From assembly GCA_903824785.1 (NCBI GenBank), contig CAIJYD010000040.1, forward strand, positions 1 to 64,000: 64,000 bases of DNA. The letters are read 5' to 3'. The stretch's first letter is position 1. Every line of letters starts with the position of its first letter. Below the pieces are notes generated by a model. That model worked only from the letters and a program-made list of their open reading frames with translations. It was not told the origin of the DNA and did not search any database. This document shows, one piece after another, positions 10,215 through 16,824 of the stretch. The translations under genes were made by a program, and so were the position numbers. The DNA is from an uncultured Bacteroidota bacterium. Its GTDB lineage: Bacteria; Bacteroidota; Bacteroidia; Bacteroidales; VadinHA17.

Positions 10215-10276
10215 TATTACCATGCTAAAACCCCGGACATGTGAAATAAACGGGGAAAAATTAAGAATTAATTAAA
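10161..10276 (+). repeat. 116-bp direct repeat, copy 1 (tail of HTH gene plus peptide leader region)
   Basis: Matches 11785-11900 at 114 of 116 positions (differences at 10167 and 10256). It covers the last 17 codons and stop of the HTH gene and the whole 5' region of peptide gene 1, ending 10 bases before its ATG. Inside is a possible hairpin CCCCG (10231-10235) / CGGGG (10251-10255). No clear TAnnTTTG promoter box is visible in it. Confidence 0.93.
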
Positions 10277-10286
10277 ACTTATTGTT

Positions 10287-10478
10287 ATGGAAACAAAAGA
10301 TTTTTTTGTTAAAGAGCTTTCTTTTAATGAAGCAAAGGAGGTTAATGGAGGTTTCTTTGGGATAGATGATGTTCTTACATTTCTTGCAGTAATGGGAGCA
10401 GTTGTATATCTGTACGAGGAAGGTATCCCAAGCTTTGTGCAAGGGTTTAAAGAAGGCTACGCAATTACACAAAAGTGA
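10287..10478 (+). CDS. Double-glycine leader peptide 1 (bacteriocin-like)
   Basis: 63 aa. The 22-residue leader ends in ELSFNEAKEVNGG, the classic double-glycine site with the hydrophobic/acidic spacing read by C39 peptidases (L11, F13, A16/V19 face). The predicted 41-residue core starts FFGIDDVLTF, has one hydrophobic stretch (LAVMGAVVYLY) and ends charged; it has no Cys, so no lanthionine or disulfide is expected. The gene lies downstream of the C39 exporter and exactly 10 bases after repeat copy 1. Antibacterial activity or signalling is possible; the sequence alone does not decide. Gene 2 follows after 26 bases. Confidence 0.82.
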   Translation: METKDFFVKELSFNEAKEVNGGFFGIDDVLTFLAVMGAVVYLYEEGIPSFVQGFKEGYAITQK

Positions 10479-10504
10479 GGTTTAATCCGTAAAATTATAA
10501 AATT

Positions 10505-10720
10505 ATGATAAAGCTAAGCCAATATAATTTGACAGAATTAACTCTTGAAGATTCTTCAACAATTAATGGGGGAAGTCCATTTTTTAGAGATTTAGGTGCG
10601 TCAGTTGGAATGTTAGTCGGATGGGTTAAAAATGCCGGTGAAAATATTATTTATGAAATAAGAAACACTAAACCTGGGTATGATATGTCAGGCATGAATC
10701 AATTAATGCTGTTTCAATAA
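10505..10720 (+). CDS. Double-glycine leader peptide 2
   Basis: 71 aa. Leader of 23 residues ending LTELTLEDSSTINGG; predicted core of 48 residues beginning SPFFRDLGASVGMLVGW, a Gly-rich amphipathic segment of the kind seen in class II bacteriocins, followed by a polar tail ending MSGMNQLMLFQ. Only 26 bases separate it from peptide 1 and a strong terminator follows directly, so peptides 1 and 2 form a short two-gene unit, as in two-peptide bacteriocins. The pair function is inferred. Confidence 0.78.
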   Translation: MIKLSQYNLTELTLEDSSTINGGSPFFRDLGASVGMLVGWVKNAGENIIYEIRNTKPGYDMSGMNQLMLFQ

Positions 10721-10730
10721 GGAATCACTA

Positions 10731-10757
10731 GAAAGGAGGTTTTTATAACCTCCTTTC
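10731..10757 (+). terminator. Terminator hairpin after peptides 1 and 2
   Basis: Perfect 11-bp stem GAAAGGAGGTT (10731-10741) / AACCTCCTTTC (10747-10757) with a 5-base loop, followed by T-rich sequence (CTTCTTTCC...TTTCTTTTT). It begins 10 bases after the stop codon. Confidence 0.85.
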
Positions 10758-10806
10758 CTTCTTTCCGGTTTCTTTTTATGATCAGATACATAATTTCCCT
10801 GTTAAA

Positions 10807-10923
10807 ATGGATATATCAAACGAAAATAACAGATTACGAAAAACCAATAGATTGTTACTGGCTGTCGTTATATTATTAATTATAATTCTGCTATATGATT
10901 TCCTTAATAAAACATTTTTATGA
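10807..10923 (+). CDS. 38-residue single-span membrane peptide
   Basis: The frame reads MDISNENNRLRKTNRLLLAV and continues into VILLIIILLYDF, with NKTFL at the end. A basic, polar N-terminus is followed by one ~17-residue hydrophobic helix. Its TGA stop overlaps the ATG of the CPBP gene (ATGA, 10920-10923), which is typical of translational coupling and is the main reason to call it real. I do not recognise it. Being next to a presumed immunity/protease gene, it may be a partner subunit or a small immunity peptide. Confidence 0.6.
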   Translation: MDISNENNRLRKTNRLLLAVVILLIIILLYDFLNKTFL

Positions 10924-11720
10924 TAAAAGGATTGATTGAATGCTTGAGATTCTTCCTTTTTATTGAACTGATTTTTATTTTTATTGGAGGTTCAGTTGAA
11001 TTATTGTTTAGTGAGAGCAATGCCGGATACCATAATCCAAATATTTTAACGACCCTTGGGTTTCTTGTTGCTGGTATTGCAATTGGAATAGTAATCTTTT
11101 GGAGATTCCCTCTTATCTTTAAAAAATGTAAATACTGGGTTCAACTCGCAAAGAGAAATGTTTTGCAGTTTTTTGTCATATTTTTTTCTATATGTCTTTT
11201 ATTCTCCTTTATTATTTATCTTGGGGAAAGTACCGGTCTTGTAATTCCCATTGCTGAAACCAATAATGGGATTTCTATTAAGACACTTGGGTCATTATTT
11301 ATTATTACATTAGCTATAGGTTTCACGGAGGAATTCATCTATAGAGGAGTATTTTTTGCATATTTTTTTGAAAAAATTGGAATCAAACCGGCTATTATTT
11401 TAGTGTCTTTACTGTTTTCATTAGGACATTTTTATTACCTGGGATTACTCCCATTCATATCCGCATTCAATCTGGGGATTGTATCAACACTATTATTGCT
11501 CAAGACGGGATCTCTCTATGGGTCAATCGGTTTGCATACAGGATGGAACTTTATTTATTTTTTTTTCGAGAAACTGTACATTCTTAATGCTATTGTTGTT
11601 CCCATTTGGGGTAATCTTTTTGAACTTTTCCAAACAGGGGTTTTGCTTATTATTCTTATTTCTTTGTTATTTGTAAAGAAAGGGTTTATGCTTGGAGAAG
11701 ATAAATCCATCCTCTCTTAA
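10920..11720 (+). CDS. CPBP (CAAX/Abi) family intramembrane protease, possible immunity protein
   Basis: 266 aa with about eight hydrophobic segments. The three family motifs are present: EEFIYRG (residues ~137-143, motif 1 EExxxR), FSLGHF (~168, motif 2 FxxxH) and HTGWNF (~202, motif 3 HxxxN), which together would bind the metal. In Gram-positive bacteriocin operons members of this family (for example PlnI-type proteins) give self-immunity; in other settings they process prenylated or membrane proteins. Here it sits between two sets of double-glycine peptide genes, so immunity or peptide processing is the best guess. The stretch is visibly AT-rich with long T runs. Confidence 0.85.
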   Translation: MIKGLIECLRFFLFIELIFIFIGGSVELLFSESNAGYHNPNILTTLGFLVAGIAIGIVIFWRFPLIFKKCKYWVQLAKRNVLQFFVIFFSICLLFSFIIYLGESTGLVIPIAETNNGISIKTLGSLFIITLAIGFTEEFIYRGVFFAYFFEKIGIKPAIILVSLLFSLGHFYYLGLLPFISAFNLGIVSTLLLLKTGSLYGSIGLHTGWNFIYFFFEKLYILNAIVVPIWGNLFELFQTGVLLIILISLLFVKKGFMLGEDKSILS

Positions 11721-11784
11721 TGTGGAGGTATTGTGAGATGTGGCAAAGTTCTGAGTAATTACGGGAATCTCAGATTAATGAATA

Positions 11785-11900
11785 TTTTCTTCAAAATCCT
11801 TTTTTTCCGTACGCTGCTCTCCGATATTAGTGTTGTAATATTACCATGCTAAAACCCCGGACATGTGAAATAAACGGGGGAAAATTAAGAATTAATTAAA
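11785..11900 (+). repeat. 116-bp direct repeat, copy 2
   Basis: Second copy of 10161-10276 (differences at 11791 and 11880). It carries the last codons of the HTH gene (frame FSSKSFFSVRC..., stop at 11836-11838) with an in-frame TGA at 11779-11781 just before it, so no HTH protein can be made here. It ends exactly 10 bases before the ATG of peptide 3, as copy 1 does before peptide 1. Confidence 0.93.
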
Positions 11901-11910
11901 TATTTACGAC

Positions 11911-12162
11911 ATGAAAAATTTTGATTTGAATTTAATGGGTGTTCAGGAGATGAATGCTTTAGATATGAAAGAAACAGACGGAGGCCTTGTATTGTTTCTT
12001 ATTTGCCTTGCTACCGGACTGCTTTTAGCATCTTGCGTAAATGGTCCTGTAAATGTGCAGGTCGGAGGAACTAATAATAACATTACTCCAACTGGCGGTG
12101 GAACAATTAGAGCAGATAGCTGCAAACTTGAAATACCTATGAATTTACCAATAGGATATTAA
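11911..12162 (+). CDS. Double-glycine leader peptide 3
   Basis: 83 aa. The 25-residue leader MxNFDLNLMGVQEMNALDMKETDGG is of the common Bacteroidetes type (…VQEMNxxEMKExDGG). Predicted 58-residue core: a hydrophobic stretch LVLFLICLATGLLLASC, then a Gly/Asn/Thr-rich part (QVGGTNNN, TPTGGGT) with a further Cys in ADSCKLE; three Cys in all. The LLLASC sequence also looks like a lipobox, but the acidic N-terminus lacks the basic residues of a signal peptide, so the double-glycine reading is preferred. The stop overlaps the next start (TAATG). Confidence 0.75.
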   Translation: MKNFDLNLMGVQEMNALDMKETDGGLVLFLICLATGLLLASCVNGPVNVQVGGTNNNITPTGGGTIRADSCKLEIPMNLPIGY

Positions 12163-12725
12163 TGAAGCTGTTTATTAAGTTAAGAACAGGAGCAAAAGCT
12201 GCTCCTGTTCTTATAGTTTTTCTTTATAACTTGTTTTTTATTCTGGATCTTTTTACTACTTATCTTGCATCACCGGATATGAGATATGAGGGCAATTGGA
12301 TTGTTCGTCATTTTAATTTAAACTGGAGTCAGTTTATCTTTTTTTATTCATTTACTGTCCTGATTATAACATCAGGAATCTTTTTCGCATTTTATTTTTT
12401 ACATAAATATTATCAGGAGAATATCAGATGCCGAGGAAGTCTTTTTTCGGAAATGGTTCACAATAAAAAATTGCTTCTAAGTCTCATTATCCTGGGTTGT
12501 TTCTATTCTCATGTGATTAATCTGGCTCTTATTATCATAAATAATATAATGTGCTATATATATCTTTTTCAGGCGGAAACAATATTAAGCCGTTTTGCAA
12601 TTAGTTATGTTTCAAGCCAAAAACTATATCTTCTTTACATTCAAACCGTTCCTATATTATTAGGATACTGTATTGCGATAAATAAGGTAAGAAAAATCCG
12701 GAATAAATACCGAATTTATCAGTAG
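12162..12725 (+). CDS. Unrecognised multi-pass membrane protein, candidate immunity protein
   Basis: 187 aa with four to five hydrophobic segments (about residues 13-32, 58-80, 107-130, 155-172). The first segment contains LDLFTTYLASPDMRYEGNW, resembling the D-x3-T...E-x-N pattern of DUF5658-like small membrane proteins, but the match is loose. It ends in a basic tail (RKIRNKYR). It is translationally coupled to peptide 3 (one-base overlap), the usual place for an immunity gene, so that role is inferred purely from position. Confidence 0.6.
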   Translation: MKLFIKLRTGAKAAPVLIVFLYNLFFILDLFTTYLASPDMRYEGNWIVRHFNLNWSQFIFFYSFTVLIITSGIFFAFYFLHKYYQENIRCRGSLFSEMVHNKKLLLSLIILGCFYSHVINLALIIINNIMCYIYLFQAETILSRFAISYVSSQKLYLLYIQTVPILLGYCIAINKVRKIRNKYRIYQ

Positions 12726-13234
12726 TAAAAACGAGTAGTATTTAAAGTGAAATTGTTCTACAAACTTTATTCAAGATCGGTTTACTTTCACTCTTTTGAA
12801 AGGGGAAAGGGGAATGGTTGTTTTTCTGTTTTATTTTTTACCAGTCCGGTATTTTATGGTCATATAATTTTTTTCAGTAAATTATATTTTTGACAGCAAA
12901 CTAATTTAAAATATCAATTTACACCACCCGGGTCCGGGGTAAATAATTACCAGATAAATACGATATTACAGTTAGATTATTGACTCCCCAAAGTGTAGAA
13001 ATATAGCACTTTAACTGCTTTATTCATATATTTGAATGTAAATATACCTTTTCCTTTATTAATTTCTTATGATTAAACTATTTTATTTCCTGTTGTCTAC
13101 GTTTTGTCCACGATATTTAAAGGAATTAAGCTTTTTTAATAAAAATCCCCGGAAGAATTTCAACAATCTCCCGGGGATGGGTCTCAGTTTGTTTAACCAT
13201 CTCTCCATTTACCACGAATCTCCCTCACGGGTCC
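12726..13234 (+). other. 509-bp gap between two convergent peptide loci
   Basis: AT-rich sequence between the plus-strand peptide island and the minus-strand ABC operon. It holds the minus-strand terminator at 13141-13178 and a weak 7-bp inverted repeat (AGTGAAA 12746-12752 / TTTCACT 12786-12792) that could end the plus-strand unit. I found no convincing gene or peptide precursor on either strand. Confidence 0.5.
13141..13178 (-). terminator. Terminator of the PqqD/HPrK/S26/ABC operon
   Basis: On the minus strand an 8-bp perfect stem ATCCCCGG/CCGGGGAT (13145-13152 with 13171-13178) is followed by TTTTTATT. It lies 57 bases after the ABC gene. Confidence 0.8.
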
Positions 13235-15031
13235 TTAGTTTTTAAATCTTCCACTCTGCTTTGTAAACATTGTGAAATAGATGCCGCCTTTCTTTATCAG
13301 CTCATCATGAGTTCCCTCTTCTGCTATTGAACCTTTGTCAAGTACAATTATCCTGTCGGCCAGACCAACATTGGTAAACCGGTGGCTTATAAGAATGGTG
13401 GTCCGCCCCGTTACAATCTCCCTGAACCTGCTGAAAATATCATATTCTGTATCGGCATCCAGCGCGCCAGACGGTTCATCAAGGATGAGAACAGGAGCAT
13501 CTCTGAAAAGAGCTCTGGCAAGAGCAATCTTCTGCCATTCCCCCCAGCTGAGTTCGCGGCTTTCGTCAAAGAGGTTTCCAATGGGAGAATCATAACCTGC
13601 CGGAAGAGCTGTTATCATTTCATGCGAGCCTGTGATGACGGCAGCAGCCCTGATCTTCATCTCAGGGTTGCCTTCATCAATATTACCCATGCGGATATTC
13701 TCGCCTGCAGTTAAATTATATAGCATAAAATCCTGAAAAACAACTGAAAAGAGTTTTCTGTATTTGTCTGGCGCTATATTCTTTATATTTATGCCATCAT
13801 ATTTAATTGTTCCTGAATCCGGATCATACAGTCTGCATAATAGTCTTACCAGCGTGCTTTTCCCCGCTCCGTTGGCCCCAACAAGAGCAACAATCTCCCC
13901 TTTGTTTAACTCAAATGAGACATTGTTAATTGTTTTAGTGTTGTTGCCCGGATAGGTGAAGGAGAGATTTTCCGTTAGAATTTTATCTTTTAAAGGTGAC
14001 GGAAACTGAACGGGTTCAATCGCAATAACATTCTCTTTGAGATTCAGAAACTCGAAGGTATCTCCTATGAAGAGGCTGTCTTCGTAAAGCCCTGACAGTG
14101 AAACAAAAAGCTCTTTGATGTATACCATTCCCTGTCGGAAGGCCAGCAGAAACATTGCCATCTGACCAATAGAGAGGGCTCCGGTTATTGTTTTATGTGA
14201 AATAAACAACAGTGTTATCAGAAGAGAGGCTGCTTTAAACAGGTTTGAAATAAGTTCTATAATGGTCCTCTTTCGGATAATATTAATCTCCTCCTCCTTC
14301 TGTTTCAGGAAAGAATTTTTAAAGAGAGTGATAAAATAATTTCCCAGCCCGAACAGCCGTATTTCCCTGGAAGGTCTGTCTCCTGTAAGCAGCCAGTTGA
14401 AATAAGCCGATTTTCTTGCTTCGGGTGTCTGCCTGCGATGGAAATCGTACAGGATATCAGCATAATGTAGTCGTAACCAGATTCCCGGAATATTGGCAAC
14501 AATGAGAAGCAGTGCGATTGTCCAGTTCAGGGTTGTTATAAGTCCTGCTATCAGCACCAGGGACAGGACACCTTTGAACATAGCGACAACGTTATTCAGA
14601 ATGCTGTTCGGACGCCATGGTGCTTCCCTCGTAGCACGCGAAAGACAATCAAAGTATTCGGGACGTTCAAAATTGATCAGGTCGAGGGCTATAGATTTTG
14701 AATGAAGCAGCCCATACATGTAAACCTCAAGTTTAAGCGATTGTTTTTTACGGATATAATTACTGAAGTCCGATGAAGCTTCATCAAAAAACCAGATAAT
14801 TACAAGTGCCGACACAGGCCATATCACACTAATAAGAGGAGAGCCCTGCTTAGCTGCAGCGGCAATTGTTATTCCATCAATAACACCTTTCAACAACCAT
14901 ACCAGAAGAAGGGGAAGGAAGCTTCGGATGACAGAAAGGGCAATATTTGCAGAAGCCCATCCGGGTGCACTCCTCCAGACAAACCGTAATGACTCCCGGA
15001 ATAACTTAATTTTTTCTTTCATCTTATTCAT
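13235..15031 (-). CDS. ABC exporter (permease and ATPase in one chain)
   Basis: 598 aa, MsbA/lasso-exporter type half-transporter. Membrane domain ~1-320; ATPase ~345-598 with Walker A GANGAGKST, Q-loop VVFQDF, Walker B VLILDEPSGALD and H-loop ISHRFT. The signature is LSWGEWQK instead of LSGGQ, a substitution seen in some peptide exporters. There is no C39 domain, so leader removal must be done by another protein, perhaps the S26-type peptidase just upstream. Last gene of a four-gene unit (PqqD-like, HPrK-like, peptidase, exporter) and followed by a terminator. The substrate is unknown; a modified peptide is the most sensible guess from the neighbours. Confidence 0.88.
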   Translation of the reverse strand: MNKMKEKIKLFRESLRFVWRSAPGWASANIALSVIRSFLPLLLVWLLKGVIDGITIAAAAKQGSPLISVIWPVSALVIIWFFDEASSDFSNYIRKKQSLKLEVYMYGLLHSKSIALDLINFERPEYFDCLSRATREAPWRPNSILNNVVAMFKGVLSLVLIAGLITTLNWTIALLLIVANIPGIWLRLHYADILYDFHRRQTPEARKSAYFNWLLTGDRPSREIRLFGLGNYFITLFKNSFLKQKEEEINIIRKRTIIELISNLFKAASLLITLLFISHKTITGALSIGQMAMFLLAFRQGMVYIKELFVSLSGLYEDSLFIGDTFEFLNLKENVIAIEPVQFPSPLKDKILTENLSFTYPGNNTKTINNVSFELNKGEIVALVGANGAGKSTLVRLLCRLYDPDSGTIKYDGINIKNIAPDKYRKLFSVVFQDFMLYNLTAGENIRMGNIDEGNPEMKIRAAAVITGSHEMITALPAGYDSPIGNLFDESRELSWGEWQKIALARALFRDAPVLILDEPSGALDADTEYDIFSRFREIVTGRTTILISHRFTNVGLADRIIVLDKGSIAEEGTHDELIKKGGIYFTMFTKQSGRFKN

Positions 15032-15087
15032 TTCAAGCCAATATGCTTTTTTTTGTTTTTTCCGGTGTGTAAGGAAAGATAATGTAA

Positions 15088-15537
15088 TTACATGTACTTC
15101 TTCCAGATATGCAAAAAAATAACTCTTAACCTGTTTGTAAAATATGCAGGTTTCTTATTGATCCTGACATCAGCCAGAACCGGATTTTCGCCTGTCGTTT
15201 CAGCCCTTACGACCCTCCCGGCAATTTCATTTAATGTTACAGGATTATCAGCATAACCATTACTATCACCACGGGCAATATAATGTTTGATTCCAATTCT
15301 GATCTCAGTTCTCAACAAACGGTGAACAATCAGTCCGTTTTCTTTTCGTATTGCAATTATCTCGCCGGGGACAGGTGCTCCTTTCTGATTAATGGGTTCA
15401 ATGAGAATGAGGGAACCGGGTTTTATGCAGGGAAACATACTGTAACCATGGGCTTTAATCCTGATGGTTTTTCCTTCAGAAAGAAGATTGAACCCTACAT
15501 CTTTCAATTCTTCATGAATATTCGGGTTATAACTCAT
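15088..15537 (-). CDS. S24/S26-type peptidase (SipW-like signal peptidase fold)
   Basis: 149 aa from the ATG at 15537; a TTG two codons earlier is also open. Catalytic Ser33 in GYSMFPCIKPGS and His72 in GLIVHRLL mark the Ser-His (archaeal/SipW-like) class, not the Ser-Lys class; ARGDSNGYADN supplies the conserved GDxN...D box. There is no clear N-terminal membrane anchor; the only candidate is a weak hydrophobic stretch near the C-terminus (LRVIFLHIW). Its start overlaps the end of the HPrK-like gene by 11 bases. Stand-alone copies next to PqqD, HPr-kinase-like and ABC genes suggest maturation of an exported peptide; this is inferred from context. Confidence 0.78.
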   Translation of the reverse strand: MSYNPNIHEELKDVGFNLLSEGKTIRIKAHGYSMFPCIKPGSLILIEPINQKGAPVPGEIIAIRKENGLIVHRLLRTEIRIGIKHYIARGDSNGYADNPVTLNEIAGRVVRAETTGENPVLADVRINKKPAYFTNRLRVIFLHIWKKYM

Positions 15538-16417
15538 ATTCAACTATTTTATCAATAACTGTTTTATCGGGTTTGAAGGAGAGCCTTACAGTTGGAATCT
15601 TACTGCACATAATTGACACTGTCGTCAGGAGAGCTTCAATAATCTCCGGGTTCCAGTTATGCTGAATGCAGTTTGCCATTACCAGGCTTACCGCTTCTGC
15701 TCCTTTAACTTCAACAAGCTTATTTTCGGTACCATGTTCAATGATGAAGATCTTTTCCAGGGATGACCGGCAGGGAATATCATCGTTATACACCGGGGTG
15801 TTGAACATTGTGAACGTGCCGGCGCTGTTTCTCACTATAAGCCTGTCGTCGTGGAGAACTTTTGCCCCTGCATTTTCCCAGAGCATTGCAATTGTTGACT
15901 TCCCTCTTCCGGATATACCGCTGAAAAGAAAACCATGTCCTTTATAATTTACCCCGGAAGCATGTATCATAATATCTCTATTGACTACTGTAAGATAATA
16001 AAGTATCAGCCCGTCGAGAGGGTATTCAGAGGGGTCAACCTCTTTTTCGTTACTGTCAAACCACAGATCCCATTCCACTGATGAAAGGGAGAATTTCAAT
16101 GTTGCATTTTTCCCGGGGGAGGCGAGCGGCAGGATGGTCTTTATGAATAGGTTTGAGTGATGCTTCCAGACGCTCCAGAAATTCTCCTGTTTTTTTATCA
16201 AGGTGCCATTTACCTCTTCTACATACGGTGCATGGAAAACTCTTTCGGCATTTTCCGGGAGATCATACTTACCTGAATGAATATTAATCTGAAGATCTGC
16301 TTCTGAGTCATGAATGATACTTCTGAGAAACCTTATTGAAGGGATAAGTTCCGGTCCGTCACCGGAACTCTGAAACCGGAGTTTATAGCCGGCGATATTT
16401 AAGGTGTAACTTCTCAT
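15527..16417 (-). CDS. HPr(Ser)-kinase-like protein
   Basis: 296 aa. The core has a P-loop GISGRGKST (around residue 165) followed by KVLHDDRLIV, matching the HprK catalytic fold, but it lacks the classical N-terminal HprK domain and there is no HPr or PTS gene nearby. In some lasso-peptide clusters (paeninodin type) an HprK homologue phosphorylates the peptide, and related proteins sit with PqqD-like recognition elements in Bacteroidetes. The same is proposed here, without a visible substrate. Start ATG at 16417, 52 bases after the PqqD-like gene. Confidence 0.78.
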   Translation of the reverse strand: MRSYTLNIAGYKLRFQSSGDGPELIPSIRFLRSIIHDSEADLQINIHSGKYDLPENAERVFHAPYVEEVNGTLIKKQENFWSVWKHHSNLFIKTILPLASPGKNATLKFSLSSVEWDLWFDSNEKEVDPSEYPLDGLILYYLTVVNRDIMIHASGVNYKGHGFLFSGISGRGKSTIAMLWENAGAKVLHDDRLIVRNSAGTFTMFNTPVYNDDIPCRSSLEKIFIIEHGTENKLVEVKGAEAVSLVMANCIQHNWNPEIIEALLTTVSIMCSKIPTVRLSFKPDKTVIDKIVEYEL

Positions 16418-16469
16418 AATCAGCTGTTTCGATATTATTAATGATAACTGATACTCATAGTAATCATTA

Positions 16470-16754
16470 TTAACGGATAATAAGATATTGCCTCATGTTC
16501 TCAATAAATGTGAACATATCTGCTGAAGCAATCTCATTATCAACTTCATATTCCGAAGTTAAAGCAGAAATGATCTCTTCAATACTTTTTTCACCGTTAA
16601 TCTGATCCCAGATAAATGCCCCGGTTTCATTCAACGTATAAACGCTGTTCATGTCGGCGATATTATTTGAAACCGGAACAAGAACATATTCATTTCCTGT
16701 TTTTCTGGTAACTACTGATGGTGAATGGGAAAGGATAGATTTCAGACCAGTCAT
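16470..16754 (-). CDS. PqqD-family peptide-recognition protein
   Basis: 94 aa from the ATG at 16754 (a TTG at 16775 would add seven residues). The family pattern is clear: PSVVTRKTGNEYVLVPV, then YTLNETGAFIWDQINGEKS and EEIISALTSEYEV, a RiPP recognition element that binds leader peptides. First gene of the minus-strand unit, divergent from rnr. A pqqABCE set is absent, so it is not PQQ synthesis; it probably presents an unidentified precursor to the kinase-like protein. Confidence 0.85.
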   Translation of the reverse strand: MTGLKSILSHSPSVVTRKTGNEYVLVPVSNNIADMNSVYTLNETGAFIWDQINGEKSIEEIISALTSEYEVDNEIASADMFTFIENMRQYLIIR

Positions 16755-16803
16755 GTCATTCCAATTATAAATCAAATGTATTAATTTTTATTGTTCCTTT
16801 TCG

Positions 16804-16811
16804 TACCTTCG
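16804..16811 (+). promoter_or_regulatory. Probable -7 box of rnr
   Basis: TACCTTCG differs at one base from the Bacteroidetes -7 consensus TAnnTTTG and sits 13 bases before the ATG, a usual arrangement. No TTTG lies at the expected -33 position. Confidence 0.4.
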
Positions 16812-16824
16812 CAAAAACAGAATT

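Noticed and set aside
13075-13208. Short basic frame on the minus strand (MERWLNKLRPIPGR...) behind the ABC gene as RiPP precursor
   Set aside because: It reads through the terminator stem, which explains the Pro/Gly-Arg residues; no leader or core features are visible.
16470-16754. PQQ cofactor synthesis from the PqqD-like gene
   Set aside because: No pqqA, B, C or E gene adjoins it; the neighbours are kinase-like, peptidase and ABC exporter genes.
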